A stretch of 64,000 bases of DNA, taken from Planktothrix agardhii NIES-204. GTDB taxonomy: Bacteria; Cyanobacteriota; Cyanobacteriia; Cyanobacteriales; Microcoleaceae. Positions 9,600 to 17,957 of this stretch are shown here, piece by piece. The number at the start of each line of letters is the position of its first letter. Position 1 is the stretch's first letter. The notes below the pieces were generated by a model. That model was given only the letters and a program-made list of their open reading frames with translations, was not told the DNA's origin and ran no database searches. The position numbers and the translations under genes are program-made. Where the stretch lies: contig AP017991.1 in assembly GCA_003609755.1 (NCBI GenBank), forward strand, positions 434,001 through 498,000, given 5' to 3'.

Positions 9600-10344
9600 G
9601 TTTTTCCTCCTGGGCAGGTTCAGCCATTAAAGCGGGGGGAACTGCCCCACCCATGGCTTCGGTTAATTCCTTGGGGGGAACCTGACGGGATTGTGTCATC
9701 AAATATTGACCTGTTAAAATCGGTTCCACCGGTTTCAGATTGTGGGGGCGGGTGTAATAACGGTGGGTTTGTTGGAGATTGGCCCGCTCCTGTAGGGAAT
9801 CATTGGCTACTTTTTTCCGCAGTTTGATCACCGCATCAATAATCGCTTCAGGACGGGGGGGACACCCGGGAATATAAACATCCACAGGAATTAATTTATC
9901 CACGCCCCGCACCGCCGAGGGAGAGTCCATACTAAACATCCCCCCGGTCACTGTACAAGCTCCCATAGCAATCACATACTTGGGTTCGGGCATTTGGTCG
10001 TACAGACGCACCAAAATCGGGGCGTATTTCATGGTAATAGTTCCGGCGGTAATCAGTAAATCCGCCTGTCGAGGGCTAGACCGGGGAACCAGACCAAAAC
10101 GGTCAAAGTCAAACCGAGAACCAATTAAACCTGCAAATTCAATAAAACAACAGGCTGTCCCGTACAACAGTGGCCATAGGCTAGAGAGCTTTGCCCAGTT
10201 GTAAAGATCATCTACCGTGGTCAGGATCAAGTTTTCCGAGAGTTCCTGAGTCACTTGGGGTCGCTCAACCGGATTAATAATTTTTTCCATGTCGGGTGAA
10301 ACGTTTTGAGTCATGGTTGTATCACTATCACTGTCTATGACCAT
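9592..10344 (-). CDS. ndhK: NAD(P)H-quinone oxidoreductase subunit K (NdhK), [4Fe-4S]
   Basis: A 250-residue NuoB-family subunit that binds the terminal N2-type [4Fe-4S] cluster next to the quinone site. The ligands are visible: Cys65-Cys66 ([10 protein letters not shown]), the Cys in GACTVTGG and the Cys in [10 protein letters not shown]. The chosen ATG at 10344 overlaps the ndhC stop by ten bases. An internal Met (MTQNVSP, 10314) is a possible alternative. The C-terminal tail (about 205-250) is the usual variable cyanobacterial extension. Middle gene of ndhCKJ. Confidence 0.96.
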   Translation of the reverse strand: MVIDSDSDTTMTQNVSPDMEKIINPVERPQVTQELSENLILTTVDDLYNWAKLSSLWPLLYGTACCFIEFAGLIGSRFDFDRFGLVPRSSPRQADLLITAGTITMKYAPILVRLYDQMPEPKYVIAMGACTVTGGMFSMDSPSAVRGVDKLIPVDVYIPGCPPRPEAIIDAVIKLRKKVANDSLQERANLQQTHRYYTRPHNLKPVEPILTGQYLMTQSRQVPPKELTEAMGGAVPPALMAEPAQEEKRG

Positions 10345-10697
10345 TCCAAAGCACCTTTACGCCAGGCGTAAACCAGTGCAATGACAAGAATGGAAATAAA
10401 AATTAAGGCTTCAATAAAAGCCAAGAGTCCCAAATTGTGGAAGACAACGGCCCAAGGGTAGAGAAACACGGTTTCAACGTCAAAAATGACAAACACCAAG
10501 GCGAACATATAGTATCGGATGTTGAATTGAATCCATGCTCCTCCAATGGGTTCGTTTCCTGACTCGTAGGTGGTGTGACGGACACCCCGACGGCTTTTAG
10601 GCCCTAAAACCTTGGAAGCTGTCAAAGCCAGGATGGGAACTAGGCTGCATAAGATTAGGAAGCCTAAAAAGTATTCGTAGCCACTAAGAACAAACAC
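10335..10697 (-). CDS. ndhC: NAD(P)H-quinone oxidoreductase subunit 3 (NdhC)
   Basis: A 120-residue NuoA/ND3-family membrane subunit with three helices. It has the conserved loop [20 protein letters not shown] and [18 protein letters not shown] start at 10697. First gene of the ndhC-K-J operon. The divergent rubA begins 204 bases away, so the spacer must hold promoters for both directions. Confidence 0.96.
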   Translation of the reverse strand: MFVLSGYEYFLGFLILCSLVPILALTASKVLGPKSRRGVRHTTYESGNEPIGGAWIQFNIRYYMFALVFVIFDVETVFLYPWAVVFHNLGLLAFIEALIFISILVIALVYAWRKGALEWS

Positions 10698-10901
10698 AAT
10701 AAATTACTGACCGTTCTGGGTTTGTAACTGATTTTTTACATTTTGACATACTCCCACCCTTAATCTTCGATCTCACGGGGATTCTTAAATTTAAACTTAG
10801 ACAGGGCTTCCCCACTCAGAAAGTTTCCGTGATTTGCTCAAATTTTGTAATATTATTTAATAGTTATTTTAATAATCCCAAACTCATCCGGTGTTGAAGT
10901 T

Positions 10902-11231
10902 ATGAGTGATCCGGCCACTGAAGTTACAGTCCTTGATCGCCATGAGTGTAGGGCTTGTGGCTATGTCTATGAGCCGACGAAAGGGAGTTCTAAGGTTTCT
11001 GCGGGAACGGCCTTTACCGATCTGCCCAAAAAATGGCGTTGTCCGGTTTGTGGTGCGCCTTCAAGCCAGTTTATCAATATTGGTTCTCAGGAAAACCCAT
11101 CGGGGTTTGAGGAAAATAAAGGCTTTGGTTTGGGGGTCAATACCTTGACTGCTGAACAGAAGAATCTTCTAATTTTTGGGGCCTTGGCCCTAGGATTTTT
11201 GTTTTTTATGAGTTTGTATGGCTTAAGTTGA
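10902..11231 (+). CDS. rubA: Membrane-anchored rubredoxin (RubA)
   Basis: A 109-residue protein with an N-terminal rubredoxin iron site, Cys16/Cys19 (CRACGYVYEP) and Cys47/Cys50 (CPVCGAPSSQF), and a C-terminal membrane helix (about 88-108). This is the thylakoid rubredoxin encoded beside ycf48 and psbEFLJ in cyanobacteria. It is needed for assembly of photosystem II (and reported to affect PSI) reaction centres. It sits 16 bases upstream of ycf48 on the same strand, consistent with co-transcription. Confidence 0.93.
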   Translation: MSDPATEVTVLDRHECRACGYVYEPTKGSSKVSAGTAFTDLPKKWRCPVCGAPSSQFINIGSQENPSGFEENKGFGLGVNTLTAEQKNLLIFGALALGFLFFMSLYGLS

Positions 11232-11247
11232 GGGAGTTCAAATTTCT

Positions 11248-12264
11248 TTGAATCTGATGCACATTGTTAAATTTTTGCAAAAAATCGTTATAGTATTGAC
11301 AGTTGCTCTTATCTGTGTTAGCTGTCGCTACTTACCCCAACTCAGTTACAATCCCTGGGAAGTGGTTTCTACGGGAACCCAAGCCGATTTAGCTGATATT
11401 GCCTTTACCGGAACTAATCCCCAACGGGGTTGGGTTGTGGGGAGTGACGCTACGCTACTGGAAACAACTGATGGCGGTGACCATTGGGATGTGAAACAAC
11501 TGGATTTAGGTGAGGAAAAGGTTCGCTTCAACTCCATCAGCTTTAACGGTGCTGAGGGGTGGATTGTAGGACTTCCCTCGATTCTGCTGCACACGACCAA
11601 TGAAGGTCAAACTTGGGATCGGATTCTTCTGAATGCTAAGTTACCTGGATCTCCCTATAGTATTGAAGCTCTGAGTCCGAATAGTGCTGAAATGACTACG
11701 GATTTGGGTGCAATTTACCAAACCGAAGACGGCGGGAAAAGTTGGACAGCCCTGGTTGAAGATGCGGTGGGTTTTGTCAGAAATTTATCTCGCTCTGAGG
11801 AGGGTCGCTATATTAGCGTTTCGGCGAAGGGCAATTTTTACTCGACTTGGGAACCCGGATCTCAAGCCTGGGAACCCCATAATCGTTTTAGTTCTAAGCG
11901 ACTAGAGAAAATTGGTTTTGGTCAGAATGGCCGCCTCTGGATGATTGCTCGTGGGGGTGAATTGCGATTTACTGACCCGGAAAATGCTACTGAGTGGAGT
12001 GAACCCATTAACCCTGAATATTCAACCAGTTGGGGATTTTTGGATTTGGCCTATCGCACTCCTGAAGAAATTTGGGTTAGTGGTGGCAGTGGAAACCTCC
12101 TCTGTAGTTTGGACGGGGGTAAAACTTGGCAAAAAGACGTGGAAGTGGAAAACGTCCCTTCTAACCTTTACAAAATCAAGTTCCTGGACTCGGAACGGGG
12201 TTATGTCCTGGGTCAACGGGGTGCTTTACTCCGTTATCAGGGTTCTACCCCAGAAACGGCTTAA
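11248..12264 (+). CDS. ycf48: Photosystem II assembly/stability factor Ycf48 (HCF136)
   Basis: A 338-residue beta-propeller protein with repeated WxVG...LLxTxDGGxxW blades. It binds precursor D1 and assists early PSII reaction-centre assembly in the lumen. The N-terminus has a hydrophobic segment followed by a lipobox-like VSC (Cys26), as in lipoprotein Ycf48. The reading frame begins with TTG at 11248, ten bases after GAGGGAG. An ATG at 11257 is the alternative start, but its spacing is long. Second gene of rubA-ycf48-psbEFLJ. Confidence 0.93.
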   Translation: MNLMHIVKFLQKIVIVLTVALICVSCRYLPQLSYNPWEVVSTGTQADLADIAFTGTNPQRGWVVGSDATLLETTDGGDHWDVKQLDLGEEKVRFNSISFNGAEGWIVGLPSILLHTTNEGQTWDRILLNAKLPGSPYSIEALSPNSAEMTTDLGAIYQTEDGGKSWTALVEDAVGFVRNLSRSEEGRYISVSAKGNFYSTWEPGSQAWEPHNRFSSKRLEKIGFGQNGRLWMIARGGELRFTDPENATEWSEPINPEYSTSWGFLDLAYRTPEEIWVSGGSGNLLCSLDGGKTWQKDVEVENVPSNLYKIKFLDSERGYVLGQRGALLRYQGSTPETA

Positions 12265-12363
12265 ACCGATTCTGAGGAAATCTATGGAGTAGGCTTGTTC
12301 CACATTCCCTGCTCCCGTATCATTAGATTTGAGTATTTAACTTTTCCTTGAGGAGATTTAACG

Positions 12364-12612
12364 ATGTCAGGTACAACTGGAGAGCGTCCTTTTGGGGATA
12401 TTATTACCAGTATCCGGTATTGGGTAATTCACAGTATTACTATTCCGGCTTTATTTGTTGCGGGTTGGCTATTTATCAGCACGGGTCTGGCTTACGATAC
12501 CTTTGGCACTCCTCGCCCCGATGAGTATTTTACTCAACAACGGCAGGAACTTCCGATTGTAAGCGATCGCCTGAATAGCAAAAAACAAATTAGCGACTTT
12601 TCAAGTAAATAG
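12364..12612 (+). CDS. psbE: Cytochrome b559 alpha subunit (PsbE)
   Basis: The 82-residue PsbE. The single membrane helix contains the haem-ligand histidine in [18 protein letters not shown] (near residue 23), followed by the lumenal tail [18 protein letters not shown]. An AGGAG ribosome-binding site precedes the ATG. First gene of psbE-F-L-J. Together with PsbF it forms the cytochrome b559 haem of photosystem II. Confidence 0.98.
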   Translation: MSGTTGERPFGDIITSIRYWVIHSITIPALFVAGWLFISTGLAYDTFGTPRPDEYFTQQRQELPIVSDRLNSKKQISDFSSK

Positions 12613-12633
12613 TTGACATAGGAGTTTAATAAA

Positions 12634-12771
12634 ATGGCAACGGGTGGCAGTTCCAATGAACCCATAAGTTATCCGATTTTTAGTGTTCGTTGGTTAGCAA
12701 TTCATACTTTAGCAGTACCTACGGTTTTTTTCTTAGGTGCGATCGCGGCTATGCAATTTATTCAACGATAG
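12634..12771 (+). CDS. psbF: Cytochrome b559 beta subunit (PsbF)
   Basis: A 45-residue protein. The membrane helix has the second haem-ligand histidine in [18 protein letters not shown] (His24). ATG at 12634, with AGGAG upstream, 21 bases after the psbE stop. It pairs with PsbE across the thylakoid membrane. Length and sequence are canonical. Confidence 0.97.
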   Translation: MATGGSSNEPISYPIFSVRWLAIHTLAVPTVFFLGAIAAMQFIQR

Positions 12772-12781
12772 GAGACTAACT

Positions 12782-12901
12782 ATGGATCGCAGTAATAATC
12801 CTAATCGCCAACCTGTGGAGTTGAACAGAACTTCACTCTATTTAGGTTTGCTGTTGGTTTTTGTTGTGGGTATTTTGTTCTCCAGTTATTTCTTTAACTA
12901 A
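12782..12901 (+). CDS. psbL: Photosystem II protein L (PsbL)
   Basis: A 39-residue single-helix PSII subunit at the monomer-monomer interface. The polar N-terminus [20 protein letters not shown] and the hydrophobic stretch [19 protein letters not shown] are canonical. ATG at 12782, ten bases after psbF, with the Shine-Dalgarno GGAG formed right at the psbF stop. Confidence 0.97.
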   Translation: MDRSNNPNRQPVELNRTSLYLGLLLVFVVGILFSSYFFN

Positions 12902-13061
12902 CTGGATTTTTTCTCGATTTAACAATTTTGGATTCACTTCGTGACGCTTCGCGAACGTTGATTGAAGAAACATATTTTTTTCTAAAATATTTATCCTAAA
13001 TCTCATATCCAAAATCTAAAATCCCTTGTCAATTAAACTTTGAATTAACGAGGTAATAACT
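12902..13061. other. Enlarged psbL-psbJ spacer with repeat debris
   Basis: These 160 bases separate psbL and psbJ, whereas psbF and psbL are only ten apart. The spacer contains CTTCGTGACGCTTCGCGAACG, a C/G-rich imperfect palindrome unlike the AT-rich surroundings, followed by AT-rich sequence. psbJ retains AACGAGGTAATAACT before its GTG. I see no gene here. The spacer is probably an insertion of a small repeat. Confidence 0.6.
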
Positions 13062-13181
13062 GTGTTGCAATCAGGTAGACTTCCTTTGTGGTTAGTCGCC
13101 ACTGTTGCCGGAACTGGCGTTTTAGTGGTAGTTGGTTTGTTTTTCTATGGTTCTTATGTTGGTGTAGGTTCTTCCTTCTAA
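13062..13181 (+). CDS. psbJ: Photosystem II protein J (PsbJ)
   Basis: A 39-residue single-helix PSII subunit ([20 protein letters not shown], then [13 protein letters not shown] at the C-terminus). It starts with GTG at 13062, with GAGG upstream. Canonical length and tail. Last gene of psbEFLJ, but unusually far from psbL. Confidence 0.96.
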   Translation: MLQSGRLPLWLVATVAGTGVLVVVGLFFYGSYVGVGSSF

Positions 13182-13192
13182 GAACGATGTCT

Positions 13193-13300
13193 AATCAGTT
13201 ATCAGTTAACAGTTAATAGCCAACAACTCAACTGTTGAATATTAAACTGTTAACTGTTAACTCTTAAACTGTTAACTGTTAACTGATGACTGATGACTGA
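13193..13300. repeat. AACTGTTA / ACTGATG heptamer repeats reaching into the next start codon
   Basis: A tract of GTTAACTGTTAACT and ACTGATGACTGATGACTGAT units fills the spacer after psbJ and supplies the ATG and first codons (Met-Thr-Asp) of the radical SAM gene at 13293. An in-frame TGA two codons upstream belongs to the same tract. Confidence 0.8.
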
Positions 13301-14903
13301 TTCTGTCTTTGATGCTGAACGTTTACTTTTTACTCCGACACCCTCTAATTTAGATGCTATTCCAATTATTTTTGCCTTTCCAAATGAATATACCGTTGGG
13401 ATTACCAGTTTAGGATATCAACTGGTTTGGGCAACTTTAGCGGTGCGTTCAGATGTAGAAGTCAGTCGTCTATTTACTGATGTACATGAACCCTTACCCC
13501 AACAGCCTGAACTGGTAGGTTTTTCCTTTTCTTGGGAACTTGATTATGTCAATATTTTTGAGCGTTTAGAATTTTTAAATATTCCTTTACGTTCAATTCA
13601 AAGAACCGAAAAACATCCTTTGATTTTTGGAGGTGGCCCAGTATTAACGGCTAATCCCGAACCCTTTGCCGATTTTTTTGATATTATTTTACTCGGGGAT
13701 GGGGAAAATTTATTAGGAGATTTCATAGACGCTTATCAACAGGTTCGTCATGAATCTCGCCTAACTCAATTACGACATTTAGCACAAATCCCTGGAATTT
13801 ATATTCCCAGTTTATATCAAGTATCTTATCACAGTTTAGACGGTGAAATTCAAGAGATTAAACCCCTAGATTCTAGTATTCCTTCCCAAGTTCAAAAACA
13901 AACCTATCGGGGCAATATTCTATCCGCTTCAACGGTCGTAACAGAAAAAGCAGCTTGGGAGAATATTTATATGGTAGAAGTGGTTCGTAGTTGTCCTGAA
14001 ATGTGCCGTTTTTGTTTAGCAAGTTATTTGACTTTACCCTTTAGAACTGCTAGTTTAGAAGCCTCATTAATTCCAGCAATTGAAAAGGGACTACAAGTAA
14101 CAAGACGCTTAGGTTTATTAGGGGCGTCGGTAACACAACATCCCGAATTTGATCAATTATTAGACTATTTAACCCAACCGAAATATGATGATGTGCGGTT
14201 AAGTATTGCTTCAGTTAGAACTAATACCGTTACCGAAAAACTGGCAAAAACCTTAGCAAAAAGAGAGACTCGCACCTTGACAATTGCCGTTGAAAGTGGT
14301 AGCGATCGCCTGCGAAAAATTATTAATAAAAAATTAGAAAACGAGGAAATTCTGCAAGCAATTATTAACGCTAAAAATGGCGGTTTACAGGGCATGAAAA
14401 TCTATGGGATGGTGGGGATACCAGGGGAAGAATTAGAGGATGTAGAAGCCACCGTAGACCTAATGAAAGCCTTAAAAAAATCAGCCCCAGGCTTTAGATT
14501 AACCTTGGGTTGTAGTACCTTTGTTCCCAAATCCCATACTCCCTTTCAATGGTTTGGGGTAAATCCCGATGCGGAAAAACGCCTAAAATTATTAGAAAAA
14601 CAGTTAAAATCAAATGGGATAGATTTTAGACCAGAAAGTTATAAATGGTCAGTAATTCAAGCGCTACTTTCTAGGGGCGATCGCCGTCTTTCCCATCTAT
14701 TAGAATTAGTTAGAAACTATGGAGAATCCCTAGGAAGTTATCGGCGAGCCTTCAAAGAATTACGAGGAAAACTACCCACTATGGAATATTATGTTAACCA
14801 AAATTGGGATTTAGATCAAGTATTACCTTGGGAACATCTGCAAGGCCCCTTACCCGTCGCCACCCTAAAAAAACACCTCGCAGATTCTCTATCTGGTTCA
14901 TAA
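13293..14903 (+). CDS. B12-binding-domain radical SAM protein
   Basis: A 536-residue protein. The N-terminal half (about 20-190) resembles a cobalamin-binding-like Rossmann domain (FAFPNEYTVGITSLGYQLVW, FGGGPVLTANPEPFADFFD, LLGDGE). The radical SAM core follows, with the [4Fe-4S] motif CPEMCRFC (Cys234, 238, 241), and then a methylthiotransferase-like barrel (VESGSDRLRKIINK, KIYGMVGIPGEE). Related cyanobacterial proteins are annotated only as radical SAM or Elp3-like, and the substrate is unknown. The only available start lies inside a heptamer repeat, with no Shine-Dalgarno sequence. Confidence 0.85.
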   Translation: MTDSVFDAERLLFTPTPSNLDAIPIIFAFPNEYTVGITSLGYQLVWATLAVRSDVEVSRLFTDVHEPLPQQPELVGFSFSWELDYVNIFERLEFLNIPLRSIQRTEKHPLIFGGGPVLTANPEPFADFFDIILLGDGENLLGDFIDAYQQVRHESRLTQLRHLAQIPGIYIPSLYQVSYHSLDGEIQEIKPLDSSIPSQVQKQTYRGNILSASTVVTEKAAWENIYMVEVVRSCPEMCRFCLASYLTLPFRTASLEASLIPAIEKGLQVTRRLGLLGASVTQHPEFDQLLDYLTQPKYDDVRLSIASVRTNTVTEKLAKTLAKRETRTLTIAVESGSDRLRKIINKKLENEEILQAIINAKNGGLQGMKIYGMVGIPGEELEDVEATVDLMKALKKSAPGFRLTLGCSTFVPKSHTPFQWFGVNPDAEKRLKLLEKQLKSNGIDFRPESYKWSVIQALLSRGDRRLSHLLELVRNYGESLGSYRRAFKELRGKLPTMEYYVNQNWDLDQVLPWEHLQGPLPVATLKKHLADSLSGS

Positions 14904-14975
14904 GCAAAGCCCAGGAACTTTATGACCCCCTATCTATTTCTTAGCGTCTTTGTGCCTTTGTGATTTCTTCCTCAC

Positions 14976-15548
14976 TTAAAAAGTTAACCAACGGAATAAT
15001 TCATTAACGGATAATTGGTAATCTTTTAATATATCTAAAACGGGTAAAATTTGTTCTCCTTCAAATACTTCCGGTTGTTGTTTAGGTTTAAATACTAATA
15101 CTAATCTTTCTTGTGGGTCAATTAACCAACCTAATTGTGTTTGATGTTGTAAACAGAATAAAATATTATTAATTACACGGGTTGTATTTTGTTCCGGGGA
15201 TAATATTTCAATTGTCCAATCTGGGGCAATATTAACATCATTAGCGATTTCCCCTTGTTCATCTAGGGGAATATTTTTCCATTCTAATACAACAATATCA
15301 GGAACAATAGAACGCCCGCCAAAACTACAGCGTAACTCAGGGAAACTGTAAGCGATTTTAGCAGGTACGCCAATTTGATTAATGGTGTCATTTAGACGAC
15401 CTTGAATGAGGCTATGTTTTCCTTTTGGCATCGGTTTTTGATAAACAACTCCGTTAATATATTCTTGGGCGGGTTTGGTTTCCGGTTGGGTTAAAAATTC
15501 CTCTAGGGAGAGAGATTGAATTTGGGGTTTATCTTCAATTTGAATCAT
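14976..15548 (-). CDS. Uma2 family protein (PD-(D/E)XK-like)
   Basis: A 190-residue member of the Uma2 (DUF820) family, greatly expanded in cyanobacteria, with a predicted restriction-endonuclease-like fold. The core motifs are present: PDIVVLEW (Asp) and IEILSPEQNTTRVINN (Glu), followed by FCLQHQTQLGWLIDPQERLV. The biological role of the family is unresolved. Two more family members lie in this window (34334-34900 and 48009-48779). It is a stand-alone gene on the minus strand. Confidence 0.8.
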   Translation of the reverse strand: MIQIEDKPQIQSLSLEEFLTQPETKPAQEYINGVVYQKPMPKGKHSLIQGRLNDTINQIGVPAKIAYSFPELRCSFGGRSIVPDIVVLEWKNIPLDEQGEIANDVNIAPDWTIEILSPEQNTTRVINNILFCLQHQTQLGWLIDPQERLVLVFKPKQQPEVFEGEQILPVLDILKDYQLSVNELFRWLTF

Positions 15549-15696
15549 AATTTTATTATTGATTTTATTATTGAATCTAGTTATTTATAGTAAGGGTAAA
15601 TTAATTATACAAAAAAACGAACAAGATGCCAATGAGGAATATAGATACCAGCGATCTTGTCTATTGATTTAAAAAAAATATAAATGGGAAGGTTTA

Positions 15697-15780
15697 AGTA
15701 GGTAGGGGGGAAAATCCAAAAGTATGTAATGAAAATTTTATTGATCTTTACATCCTTTTGTTTCTTCCTACCTACCTACT
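15697..15780. repeat. 84-base foldback (imperfect inverted repeat)
   Basis: AGTAGGTAGG at 15697-15706 is exactly complementary to CCTACCTACT at 15771-15780. The arms continue inward with CAAAAG-N-ATGTAA against its complement, leaving only a short AT-rich loop. It begins about ten bases beyond the stop codon of the SdrD-like gene on the minus strand, so it could act as a terminator. Its length and near-symmetry also fit a miniature transposable element. Confidence 0.65.
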
Positions 15781-15789
15781 GATGGGTAA

Positions 15790-17583
15790 TTAGCCACCAC
15801 CCATGTTATTCATTTTGTCAAAGGCTGTGGCAAGAGTATTAACATCAGATTTACCATAAAGCCCACCACCAAGAGTGAAAACATCTTTAACAGCATTGAT
15901 CACTTCCTGAGAGCTAATAATGCCATCTGCTGGGCCAATTCGAGACCCATCAATATCGAAGATTCCATCTACTTTGGTGCTAAGAAATGTTCTATCATTT
16001 GGTGATAACAAATCTTCATCAATGATGTAGTTAATATTAGAGCCTTTGACATAGTTATTTAACTCATCACTGGTAGCATTCAATAAAGCTGCTGTAGCTG
16101 AACGACCCAAGGCACTAATATTTCCATAGGTTTTGACTGCACCAGCGCCCGTACTGCCTTCTGCACTTAAAGCCCCTATGAGACTGTCCGTAAACCATTT
16201 AACACCAGAATTATCAGTGGGATATTTGAATAGACCACCATCTGTTGTACCTACACCAAAGGTTGTACTAAATTTGTCAGTAGTGTTGTAAACAAATTTT
16301 CCCTGATTTTCTCCCTCAATATACTTAGGCCAATACTGAAAATGTTGTGATTGTTTCCAGAAACCCGGGGTTTTACCCAAACCATAGGGCTTGAAATTAG
16401 CGAAATTTAAACCCGTTTGGTTTTGACCACCTACAGTCGGTAAAGTATAACCATCATTACCAACGGTTTGGGTATAGCCATCAGGTAGAATTTCATAAAC
16501 TTTTTTGCCTAAGGCATCTTGACCAAGGTTACTGAAAGACCATGTACCATTAGTAGCTGTAGTGGTTTTGACATCATCTCCATCATCATAAGAACCATTA
16601 TTATTCTTGTCGATGAAGATTTCTACCCCGCCAAGTCCTGTATCATCTGTGGTGATACCATCACCTTTTTTATCTCGGTATTTCGTACCGGATATATTGA
16701 ATAGTTTGAAATTAGCGAAATTCAAACCCGTTTGGTTTTGACCACCTACAGTCGGTAAAGTATAACCATCATTACCAACGGTTTGGGTATAGCCATCAGG
16801 TAGAATTTCATAAACTTTTTTGCCTAAGGCATCTTGACCAAGGTTATTGAAAGACCATGTACCATCAGTAGCGGTGGTCGTTTCAAGTTCTCCTTCATCA
16901 TAAGAACCATTATTGTTCTTGTCGATGAAGATTTCTACCCCGCCAAGTCCTGGATCACCTGTGATAATACCGTCACCTGTTTGGTCTAAGTATTTTGTAC
17001 CGGATATATTGAAGGTTTTTGGGACTTCACCTTCAAGTTTACTACTTCCACCACGTTCACCCTCTTCTATAGTACCATTACCATTGCTATCCGCACCTAC
17101 ACTTTGTAATCGTATCCCGATCTTACTAAAATCACTTACATCTAAACCGGTTGCTAAAAGATTAAAGGTTACTGATTGATAATCATCTTCCTGTCCTTTA
17201 CCGCCTTTTCCAATTTGGACACCAAGTTGATAGGTTCGCTGATCTCCCCCTCCATTCAGGTTAACGTCATTATCAAGAGCTTCTATCCCATCGATAGTTG
17301 AACCTGAATCATCCAAATAGAGTTTTTTGAAGTCTGGACTTGTTGTTGCAACACCTGTTATTGCGTTAGGACTTGAAGATAGAGTGTTAGGGTCAATACT
17401 AAAGTTCTGATTAACAGTCAACCCATTATTAAAATTAGCAAAAAAACCTACGATGTCAGCAATATAGCCTGAAACAACGTCTAGTTTAACTTCAACTTGA
17501 TTTGAACCATTATCAGTCAAAGTTACATTAACTTTAGCAGGAGCACCGGTAAATGGATTGAGTAAAAAGCTATTAGTAGCCAT
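15790..17583 (-). CDS. SdrD B-like protein with tandem repeats and C-terminal TPGFWK domain
   Basis: A 597-residue protein starting at ATG 17583 (AAAGGA upstream; 20 further in-frame upstream codons lack a good start). Residues 1-200 resemble a cohesin-like or cadherin-like N-terminal domain. Two nearly identical ~103-residue SdrD B units follow, each with NISGTKY, GLGGVEIFIDKNNNGSYD and GQDALGKKVYEILPDGYTQT. The C-terminal 190 residues start with GKTPGFWKQSQHFQYW and end with a calcium-loop-like DIDGSRIGPADG. No signal peptide is seen. Divergent from a winged-helix regulator 374 bases away. Probably an extracellular or cell-surface protein. Confidence 0.7.
   Translation of the reverse strand: MATNSFLLNPFTGAPAKVNVTLTDNGSNQVEVKLDVVSGYIADIVGFFANFNNGLTVNQNFSIDPNTLSSSPNAITGVATTSPDFKKLYLDDSGSTIDGIEALDNDVNLNGGGDQRTYQLGVQIGKGGKGQEDDYQSVTFNLLATGLDVSDFSKIGIRLQSVGADSNGNGTIEEGERGGSSKLEGEVPKTFNISGTKYLDQTGDGIITGDPGLGGVEIFIDKNNNGSYDEGELETTTATDGTWSFNNLGQDALGKKVYEILPDGYTQTVGNDGYTLPTVGGQNQTGLNFANFKLFNISGTKYRDKKGDGITTDDTGLGGVEIFIDKNNNGSYDDGDDVKTTTATNGTWSFSNLGQDALGKKVYEILPDGYTQTVGNDGYTLPTVGGQNQTGLNFANFKPYGLGKTPGFWKQSQHFQYWPKYIEGENQGKFVYNTTDKFSTTFGVGTTDGGLFKYPTDNSGVKWFTDSLIGALSAEGSTGAGAVKTYGNISALGRSATAALLNATSDELNNYVKGSNINYIIDEDLLSPNDRTFLSTKVDGIFDIDGSRIGPADGIISSQEVINAVKDVFTLGGGLYGKSDVNTLATAFDKMNNMGGG
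16391..17014. repeat. Tandem duplication of a ~315-base SdrD B unit
   Basis: Two in-frame copies (16391-16705 and 16706-17014) within the SdrD-like gene. The first ~150 bases of each copy, beginning TTGAAATTAGCGAAATT, are almost identical at DNA level, which indicates recent duplication or gene conversion. Confidence 0.85.
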
Positions 17584-17957
17584 AGTTCTTATCCTTTGTT
17601 TATTATTTATCGCTTCCGTATTTTTACGGAACCCTTTGATCATTAAGATTACGAAGCAACTGTGTAAACTTTGTGTAAATACGGAGTTTTAAGCAGAATT
17701 TAATAATTTTTTTATAATTTGCTGGAAGAAAAATCAGATTTTGTGGGTTATAAGCGTGCAGATGTATAAGAAAGCACAGGAATTTCGCAATCAAGTTAAT
17801 ATATCGGATTAAGTACAGATATTGCTTTAGAATTGGGTACATAAGTATTACAAAACGAAGGAATGGCAATCTGATCCTAAAAAGTTTTTAGGCAGACCTA
17901 AACCTCCCAATTTTTATCAAAATCTTTTTTTAATTTATTTTTTTCGAGGATAAGAAT
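17584..17957. promoter_or_regulatory. Divergent intergenic region between the SdrD-like gene and the winged-helix regulator
   Basis: 374 AT-rich bases without a convincing gene. Short reading frames here are unlike any protein and lack ribosome-binding sites. It must carry promoters for both directions. The regulator gene has CGAGGATAAGAAT before its ATG. Confidence 0.5.

Noticed and set aside
17624-17869. An 81-codon minus-strand frame upstream of the SdrD-like gene
   Set aside because: Composition is not protein-like, there is no Shine-Dalgarno sequence, and it lies in the divergent promoter region.
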